Assembly: GCA_027382625.1 (NCBI GenBank)
Contig: JAJKFJ010022447.1
Location: forward strand, 62,001 to 126,000
DNA from: Tetmemena sp. SeJ-2015
Lineage: Eukaryota; Ciliophora; Spirotrichea; Sporadotrichida; Oxytrichidae
DNA: 64,000 nt
Direction of reading: 5' to 3'
Each line of letters begins with the position of its first letter. Positions within the stretch are counted from its first letter, which is position 1. Made by a program: the position numbers and the translations under genes. The notes under the pieces were generated by a model, which saw only the letters and a list, made by a program, of their open reading frames with translations, was not told the origin of the DNA and did no database searches. This document shows positions 56,065-64,000 of the stretch, piece after piece.

Positions 56065-59000
56065 TAAAATAAGAAAATTAATTTAACTTGATATTAACTA
56101 TGGATTGACATGGCTGAGGCATTTGCAAGTTCGTTATATTGCTCATTTACGTAATTGAGTCTGGGCTTTCGAGGGAGGTCTTTGTCGTGGAACATTCTTT
56201 GAACCCATTTTGGTCTTTCTTTGCAGCAGGGAGTGAACTCCAACAGCATCATTACTAAAATGAGCAGTGAGATTATAATGGCTTCTATATCCATTAAGGA
56301 AGTGAATTTAGCATTTCCATCAAGACTAAGCAACAAGTTAAAGCTAGAATTACCAATTGACACGATACTCGTTAAAATTGAAATGTAGTGAAGTGAAAGA
56401 TTTTATTTATTTATGAGAAATATAATTATTGCTCATCATTATTTCTAGAAAAGAATTAAAATTGAATTAAGAATTTTAAGATGCTAAAGTAAAATTTTAT
56501 ATTACGGATTATAAAAAGGTAATAATTTAAGTCAAAATATTTTTTATATTATTTGATGTTCTTATTTGTTACTTTATTTGAATTGAAAGATAAAGCCTCC
56601 TGATTCTTTAATGTTCTGTGATTGCATTTAGTGAGCAGCTCTACTTGTCATTGAAATTAGGAGTAAAGGAATTTGAAAAGCCTAGAACTGAGAAAGGCTG
56701 AGGAATAGACATTTGATGTCACTAGGCATTTAAAGTGCTGCTTTATGATCTCTAAAGGCTAATGTTTTGCTAAATATGCTCAGGAATAGGATCAAGAAGT
56801 AGATATTAATAAAGCAGTTCAATACAATAGCACCAATCGAGATTATTTGATTCTCAGTAAAGCCATAGTAATTGAACACTACTACTTCTAATAAGAAATG
56901 AATCAGCTCTAAGATGCTCAATCCACCAATGCAAGAAGGGACAAATTTGGTTTAATTCTCCTTGCAGGAAATCATAATTATGAAAACCAAACCCACCCAG
57001 GCAAGACCAGCTATCAAGAAAGGCATAGGGTAGTTCGCATCGATGAAGAAAACGCAATTTCCATTTATAAGAGCTGCGGATCCAACACAGCTTGTACACT
57101 GTTTTTAGTTTGGACCAGTACAAGTCTTACACCGCTTTGAATAGCAGTCCTTACATGAGTAGTCTTTAAGATTCTGATAGGTGCTTTCAGGACAACTATC
57201 GTAGCAATACAAATCATACAAAAGGGGAAGGGATGTTATTCAAAGATAGAAAACTTATCATAATACTAAAGATGTTATAAATGCAGGAATACAGAGGCAT
57301 CACCTGTCAAGGGGCTATAGCAAGAGGAGCAGCCGGTTATGTTAGTATTGATACAAGATCTGCAAGGTAGCTAGCAGGAAAAGTTTAGTACGAGGGAAGA
57401 ATTTTAGTAGTCAAGAGCGTAAAAGTCTGAGGTAAAGGAGTAAACCAAGAATGATGAGGTAGTTATGATTTCTGGAGGATTGGTTATCGGAGTATAATAA
57501 ATTTCATTTGCTCTAATACTTTAAACAACTATTATAACTGAGAATTGAATAAGGCTAGGTTCACTTGAATATGGAAAAGCTTTATAAATCGTCAAAGTTC
57601 GGTTAGTAAAAAGAAGGATTGAATTTAAAAATATCCCTGGTTAGTAGTGTTCAAGAAGCAGTTGATGTTGCTAGAAGTGCCTTGGACTGAGGCACATTTG
57701 ATAGTTGAATTATTACTTGGGAGGGTGAGCTCAGCAGGGAAACTAATCTGTAGGATCATATTTTGCTCGTAGTTAGTTGGATTAAAGGTAAAAGTATACT
57801 TGGTTGTAGCACTAACTTAATAGTTGTCCAAAGATATTGAGAATTGAGAGGCGTTAATTGCGTATGGAGAATCGTTGACTACAATAACGCCTGAGGTTAG
57901 AGTTTGGATCAGGCTGCCAGTGGAAGAATATTGACTCACAATCACAGAGGAGGAAGGTCGAGTTGAGACTGGGTTCTTCACATCAGTTATTAGGAATGAG
58001 AATGAAGTTGAGAGGCTAGTCTAGAGCATTCATAAAAATAAACATTCTCCTTGACTTACTACTTATTGTAGCTGTCAAAAGCTAACTGCTGCTGTATGTA
58101 CAGGATAAAATTATTTTTATAAGGATATAGACTTAGAGGTAAAGTAAGAGCCCTGTGCATAGCACTTTGAGTGCTGCTAAATACAGGTCCATCAGATGGA
58201 GTATTTATCACAAAGTAATCTAAATAAAATAAATCTTAAAACATCTCCTACTGCTACAGTATTTTGAACTGCTATTGTAAATGTATAGTTAGTGGAGACT
58301 CCATTCACCTAAGACTATCTTATGATAATGACTTAAATAAATAATAAGATTAATCTATATTTTTGCTTGCTTGATAGTGCTGGCAGTTATCATTTGAAGT
58401 TTGGCTGTATCATTGCTAACAAAAGTAGGGTAGATTAAACTCCCATCTGAGAATGTGAGATTGAAGGCACTAGTCTTAGTCAGGGATCGTGGATTCCTCA
58501 AGCCTGGGATGTTTATAGCCAGAGATGGAGGATCATCAGACACCGCTTGTACAAACAGACCCTTCACTGTAATATTCGAGCCAGAGATCGAGCAATCCAG
58601 ACGGGTTGAGTTAGAAAAACCAGTCAACACTTTCTTACCACAGTTGCGAGTGACCAGAGTAGAATCATAGACAGATATTTCTGTTGGGAGAGTAATTGTC
58701 AGCCAAAACTATATAAAATTATTCTGAAATTAAAGTTACTATGAATGGTTTAAGTTGTGGTGAGAAGATATCCAGGAGGGTTAATATAGAAAGTGTAAGA
58801 AACGTCTTCTGTATTTGTCACATAGTTATCGGAAGTTACAGAGGCAGATGTAATGAGTGTATAAGTGTGAGATATTTGAGGTGCCGAGCCGCTGTCTACT
58901 GAGTATCCATCAATAGAAGTGTCTACTTAAATAGCGGGACTAGGCTTTGAAGTTGGAGGGTTTCTGATGTAGAGATTTCCAATTTAGAGATAAATAGTTG

Positions 59001-60928
59001 ATCCAGCAGCCACTGAACTAGCGAAAAGACCACTAACTGTGATTTGATTGGTGGATTAATCTGATTTACATGTGTATGTTGCTTTCAAAGAGAAGCCCAA
59101 AGACTCAGTAATTGTGCAGGTTCTAGTGTTTACTTAAAGTATTATAAAATTTAACTTCATATCCAAGAGAAGTGCTGTCAAAAATTATTGCTACCCCTCC
59201 AGTAGTTCCAATTGAATTAGTGATCGTGAAAGTTGCAGTGTAAGTTTTAGCATATTAGAGCACTCCAGTTATGTTAACTGGTTTGACTGTTATTTTAGAA
59301 AGACTGGCTACTGTAGCAGTTGCAGTTAATCCTGTGGCCAGAGAATCAATACCAAAGTCTGACTCATCAAAGGTAAGAATGAGAAAATTTAAGGAATAGA
59401 ATAAATATGAGTAATTTATGAGAAAGATGACGTAGGTTTTGTGGAGCCTGGGTTTAGGATATTCGAAAGGGAGAAGGAAACACTATCAGCCTGGTTTATA
59501 TAGCTGCTTACCACACTTTTTATATTGATGTCTAACCGCTGACTGTAATTGTAGGAGAAGAGGAAAGCGCAGGAACGAGGGAGACGTAGCTAAGGGTTCC
59601 TGAAACTGAAACTTCAGAGGGCAATACTATTCTGATCCATCCTCCAGCAGGAATAGGATTAAAAATATTTGAATTTGATTATTGGTCACAATGATGAACA
59701 TGTAAGTCCTGCCTTGTTGACCACTGAGTTTTGAATTATTCTAACCACTGAGTCCGAAGATAGACTGCCAACTGAACTAAGTGTGAGAGTAAGTCCAGAG
59801 CAAGACTCTATCAAGTTACTACTTGAGTCGGCTGTTGATATTCCAAAAGTAGTATAAGGCTTTAATGTGGGTGGGTTCCTGACGTTTCAAGAAAATAGTA
59901 ATTAAATTTAAACTTTAGTTGCTTACTGTAATTTTGATAGTCTTACTTGCTGCAAGTCCGTTAGTGGCAGTGAATAATCCAGCCACAGTTATCGTATCAG
60001 TGGTACCTGATACTGGAGAACTTACAATTGCAGTGCAAGTTGCGCTGCCTGATAAGTCTCCTCCCAAAGTGCAGCTAGTCGAGATCGAGTCTACCATAGA
60101 CCCAGGACTAGAGGCTCCTAAAGCTCTCTGCTCCCATTTAGGAAGAATAAAATAGAAGCTTAAGTGATAATTTGAAGAGTGATGATAACTATTCCAGATG
60201 AGGGAACAACAGTTGCTATTGTTAAGGAGAAGGTCATGGAGGTATAGATAAATAAAATAATTTCGTTATAAACTTCAGATTTTCGCATTTAAGTTTACCC
60301 ACTTAGTCACTGGTACTAGAGACACTGCCAGCACTAGCCGATAACGTTTTTCCTGTATAGCTCACACTTCCCGATGAAGTTGAGTCAACTGTTGTGGTAC
60401 CTGAGAGAGTTGCAACTTAGAAAGTTGTAAGAGTAACAGCTGAGCTTGGATTCGTTATCCCGCTGAACTAAGAAAAGGGTTTTGATGGGCTTGAGAATTA
60501 ATTTTACTGATATAACATAGAGTGGGAAGGTGGCTGAGTTGACAGTCCCTGTTGTGAAAGAAACTTTAATGACCGTTGAGGAAGTCACTGCACAAGTGGG
60601 CGTTTTTAGAAAGCCTGTAACCCCTGAGCATGTTATAGATCCTATTGCAGGCAAAGTCACTCCACTAGGAAAAGTGAATTGGATGGTATTTGAGTTAGTA
60701 ATAGCTGTGCTCAGAGTAAGCGTGAAAGTGAGAACTATCATAGAATAAACTTTAAACTATTTAAAGTGTAAGTAGTTGAAGTGCTGATTATCTTAGAGCC
60801 CAGGTTTATGTTAGCAGTAATCGATCCACCTATAATTTCACTTTCTTAAATTTGAAATTACCTTAACAGTTCTCCAACTGAATCAGCACTAATATGGTTA
60901 GGAAAATAATTTTAGCAAGGGCTTTCAT
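56065..60928 (-). CDS. Large secreted-domain membrane protein with beta-sandwich-like repeats
   Basis: ATG 60928 gives a signal peptide (MKALAKIIFLTILVLIQ). A long ectodomain follows of repeated Thr/Ser/Val-rich units of about 90-110 residues, each with a Cys pair and motifs like FTFPSGVTLPAIGSITCSG (60670), LGGDLSGSATCTAIVSS (60060) and LDCSISGSNITVKGLFVQ (58600). A Cys-rich segment (CTGPNQKQCTSCVGSAA, about 57120) precedes several membrane helices: YPMPFLIAGLAWVGLVFII, then IISIGAIVLNCFINIYF and EAIIISLLILVMMLLEF. About a dozen short TGA-rich breaks at regular intervals are IESs/introns, plus a long AT-rich one at about 56380-56560. Such repeat-ectodomain membrane proteins are common in ciliates. 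Function unknown. Confidence 0.65.
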
Positions 60929-61246
60929 TTTCTAATTATTGAACTTTCAACAAGTTATTTCCTAAATTTAACTATCTATATCCACAGTTTGATGCTACTA
61001 AAATTTCTAATAGAATAGATCTCAGGACTTGAAAATTAACAACGAAGTGTTGATACTGAATACAGCTGGGCAGAAGGATTCCAAGAAACCTTATATCATA
61101 ACCTCTAACTACTACTAGCCAGAGTAGATCCTGATGATTTCTATGATCGACTGCGAGTGTAAAATTTTCCAACTTAGTTAAAATAAAAAAGACCTCCTAA
61201 TCGTAGAGGAGTAAATTTAATTATTCACAGAAATTAATCTTTAAGT
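60929..61246. other. Divergent intergenic region
   Basis: About 318 AT-rich bases between two divergent starts. Nothing recognised. Confidence 0.4.
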
Positions 61247-63930
61247 ATGATGAGTAGACATCTTATTTCACAAAGTTTGTGTGCACAGCAATTTCAATAT
61301 CCCGTTTTAAGATAAACAAGGAGCTCATCGCTTGTCTGGCAGGGGATTCTAATATAGAGATAATATATGTGGACTAGAGAAGTTCGAGATTCGGAAAGTG
61401 TATTTTCAAACAATCAATAAAAAACAACCATGGGCCGATAACAAACATATTCAACTCACCTGAGAGCGGATTAGTTGTGACTACTTTCAATGGCTACATT
61501 AAGAATTATGAGTCCATAGAGTTTAAAGAGGTGTGGGAGTATCCTGACTACAATATTGGCCTAGTTCAAAGTAACACAATCACCACACTTGCTTACTCAT
61601 AGGCTCTTGGCTACATATGTGTGGGAGGTGTAGAAGGAAAGTTATTCATGTTTGATCTCTAGGCTCAAGTTAAAGTTGCTACTTCTCACAAGCATCAATC
61701 CAAAAATAATTTTCATTTATAAAATTGCCAATCTGAACTAATCTACTTGTACTTTTACGATAGGCAGTACTAGTTGGTATCTATCTCTCGAGATCGACAG
61801 ATAAATCTGTGGGACTCGAACAAATTGGAGTGCGTGCAAATTATAAAGGACATCAACTTTCCTAGCAAAGAATATACAGCTGCCTGTTTTGCTGCTGGTA
61901 TGGACAAGATCTTTGTGGTTAATAGAATCGCCAAAGTCTTCAAGATGAAGGTGGATGAGAAAGTAGAGTTGAAGAATTTATAGACGCTTGAGCTCATGCA
62001 ATAAAATAAGACTTTCATTGAGGATAACCTGGAAGCTCTTGATAAAGAAGAGCTTTTGTAAAGTCTCAAGGCTAGCAAGGAATTTTAGTAAAAGAAAGAG
62101 AGTGAAACCATGATAGGGGTGGTAAGAAAAGGGACTAGAATCAAGTTTCAAGAGAAGAGACAATTCGTATACAAGAAAAGGAAAGCTGGCGCTGATGGGA
62201 GTGTCCTTGTCTCTGAAAAGTCTTAGTTGGTTGGAGTATTTATTCTATCCCAGAGAAATAAAGTTGTTACAGTGGATTCTGATTACATGGTCAAAATTTG
62301 GGATCTTATTAGTGGAGAGATAGATACCACTGTTCTTATCAAGAAGGAAAAGAATTATCTACTCAAGACTTTCGATAAAGCAAAGAATAACGACTAAGAA
62401 GAAAATTCAAAGCTTGAGCTGGCTACTCTAAATTCATAAGATGAAAGTCAACTTGCTGTAAGCGATGAGGATGGGTTGATTACAGTTCACAATCTTAACT
62501 CTGGTTCTATTCTTTTCACCTTAAATAAGAAAGAAGATGCCTTGTAACTTAGCTAAATTTAATTCATAGGGAATAAGTCTAATATCTACCTCTGTGGCAC
62601 GGCTACTTCTGGAGATGTCTAATATTTCACGAAGCCTATGCCTTCTAATTACTATAACACCACTTAGAAAAGTAGTGCAGTCTCAGATTATATAATTAAA
62701 AAAAAAATAATTATTAAGATAGTTATGTTAGTTAGGCTCTTGTAAAGAAAAACATGCACAAAGGGGATATATATGCAGTGGCTTAAAATGAAAGCTGTAT
62801 CGCACTCGGAGGTATCGATAATAAAATTTCATTCTGGTCCTCTTAAACTGGCTCATTCAAGTCCTATATAAAATTGCCAACTAGAAAACAAGAGGAGGAA
62901 ACTTCTGTTTAGAGGGATATTTCTTCCTCGAAAGAGCTAGATATCTTTATAGCAGGTCTTTAATTCTTGAGAAGACATAAAAACATGCTCTTGGTTCTTT
63001 AAAACACAGGAGACTTGCACATTTGCCATCCTGCCAGTTCAAGAGTAATACAAGAGTTTGCTCTTAAAACTGTTATGAATGGCTTTTTGAGTGTAAATTC
63101 AAACTTAAATTTCTAAGATAGTTGATAATCAAAATCCAATCAGAGTGAAAATTTGCTTTTGTGTGTGGGAGACACTGGTATAGCAGAGACTTTCGAAATT
63201 CTAGATAAGAAAAGTTTTGAAGATTAAGATAGCAGCAATAGCCAATTTTTTAGCAGAAGATAGACAAAGGACTTTCCTAAAACTCACAAGGCAAGGAATA
63301 AATTAAGTATTGAGACTAAGGAAAAAAGCATTTTCAGCCGATTTTAGACTCAAATGCTGGACACTAATTACACAAAATACTAGAGAAAGACCAGAGACTA
63401 GGACGGAATCCTGATAAAAGGAGTAGCTGAAGTGATTGACGACGATGATTCAGAGAATAGGCTTTAGAGCAATCTATTGTCTTAAACGTTCACCTCAACT
63501 AAGAGAGGCAAAGTTGACTTTAGGAGTATTCTGAAAAACATACATGAATAGTCCTTCAATGAAAATGAGAGAGTTAATTCAGATCTCAACCATTAACTGT
63601 AGTTCACCTCCCGTTTTAAGAAAATCTAAAGATGGAGAGCACACTTCATCTCTTAAAAAGACTAAGTTCAAGTTCCATAACTATTTTTATTTATTTTAAG
63701 TCATAAAAGCTGTCGCCTTTAGAGGGATTTGTCTGACTGCGACAAACAACGGTATTGTGAAACTCTTTTCGAAGGAAGGAACTCCCTTAGGCTCTTTGAA
63801 TAATTAGTCTTAGATTTGGGAATCCTCGTTAATTAAGCATTTAGCTAACTTGGAAGATTTTGAGGAAGAGGATAGCTAGATTTCATCTATGGAATCCTCA
63901 GTATCGATTCAAATAAAGTAGAAATAGTGA
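61247..63930 (+). CDS. WD40-repeat protein
   Basis: Multiple WD40 signatures along one long frame: LVVTTFNGYIKNYES, LGYICVGGVEGKLFMFDL, LVSISRDRQINLWDSNKL, VVTVDSDYMVKIWDLISG, LAVSDEDGLITVHNLNSG, IALGGIDNKISFWSSQTG and a last blade GICLTATNNGIVKLFSKEG. An acidic tail (DFEEEDSQISSMES) ends at TGA 63928-63930. Start at ATG 61247 gives MMSRHLISQS, with a frame change near 61300 from an IES. Further breaks with TGA lie near 62690-62725, 63105-63140 and 63635-63705. About 850 residues with a charged non-WD linker; resembles large WD40 scaffold proteins. Specific family not identified. Confidence 0.8.
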
Positions 63931-64000
63931 TCACTAATTTAATAGTTATTTTTTCCATTTCCCTTTTTTAAGAAAATTTGTCGTCCCTCTTTTTATTTGA

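Overview
The window is germline (micronuclear) DNA of a ciliate, most likely a spirotrich/hypotrich relative of Oxytricha or Stylonychia. Two observations support this. (1) Only TGA acts as stop and TAA/TAG read as Gln. On the minus strand, for example, 29517-26626 is one 964-codon frame with dozens of in-frame TAA/TAG and a single terminal TGA. (2) Conserved genes are interrupted by short AT-rich segments (about 16-80 bp) flanked by 3-16 bp direct repeats. Deleting one repeat plus the segment restores the conserved protein exactly. These are internal eliminated sequences (IESs) with pointers, separating macronuclear-destined segments (MDSs). Conventional GT-AG introns (28 to about 200 bp, often GTAAG...TAG) are also present. 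All reading frames and coordinates were worked out by hand.

Layout. 103-993 (-) DJ-1/PARK7-like; 1060-4200 (-) Ser/Gln-rich protein; about 3770-10515 a two-unit, 3.35-kb tandem duplication carrying a papain-like protease (one frameshifted copy, one with an intact core), an orphan acidic C-terminus and decayed pieces of neighbouring genes; 11029-13120 and 13247-15305 (+) two unrecognised genes; 15639-17543 (-) two membrane proteins; 17858-19039 (+) TMEM41/VTT protein; 19253-21260 (-) EFHC/Rib72-type three-DM10 axonemal protein; 21542-23893 (-) coiled-coil protein; 24005-24557 (+) small type I membrane protein; 24554-26495 (+) CDK5RAP3/LZAP; 26626-29517 (-) giant low-complexity protein; 29830-31859 (+) ACSF2-type acyl-CoA synthetase; 32020-32358 (-) small protein; 32304-34990 (-) scrambled nucleoside hydrolase/arylamine N-acetyltransferase fusion; 35307-38701 (-) acylated kinase-like protein with degenerate catalytic motifs; 39268-39735 (+) nucleoside diphosphate kinase; 40143-40886 (-) 4-TM protein; 41060-48615 (-) WD40/ankyrin/TRP-like channel locus with two channel copies; 49032-52999 (+) Gln/Asn-rich protein; 53164-54079 (-) hypothetical; 54119-54512 scrambled, partly inverted ubiquitin-like gene; 54616-60928 (-) large secreted/membrane protein plus cytoplasmic tail; 61247-63930 (+) WD40 protein.

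The most striking results are two scrambled genes. In the first, a nucleoside hydrolase is fused to an NAT; its pieces lie in chromosomal order 1-5-2-4-3-6 and are joined by 7-16 bp pointers. In the second, a ubiquitin-like protein has two of its five pieces on the opposite strand. In addition, at the channel locus an 11-bp pointer lets the WD40 module skip over one complete channel copy and join the other. The genes are otherwise ordinary somatic genes (metabolism, cilia, membranes, UFMylation), not a single pathway. What unites the window is its germline architecture.
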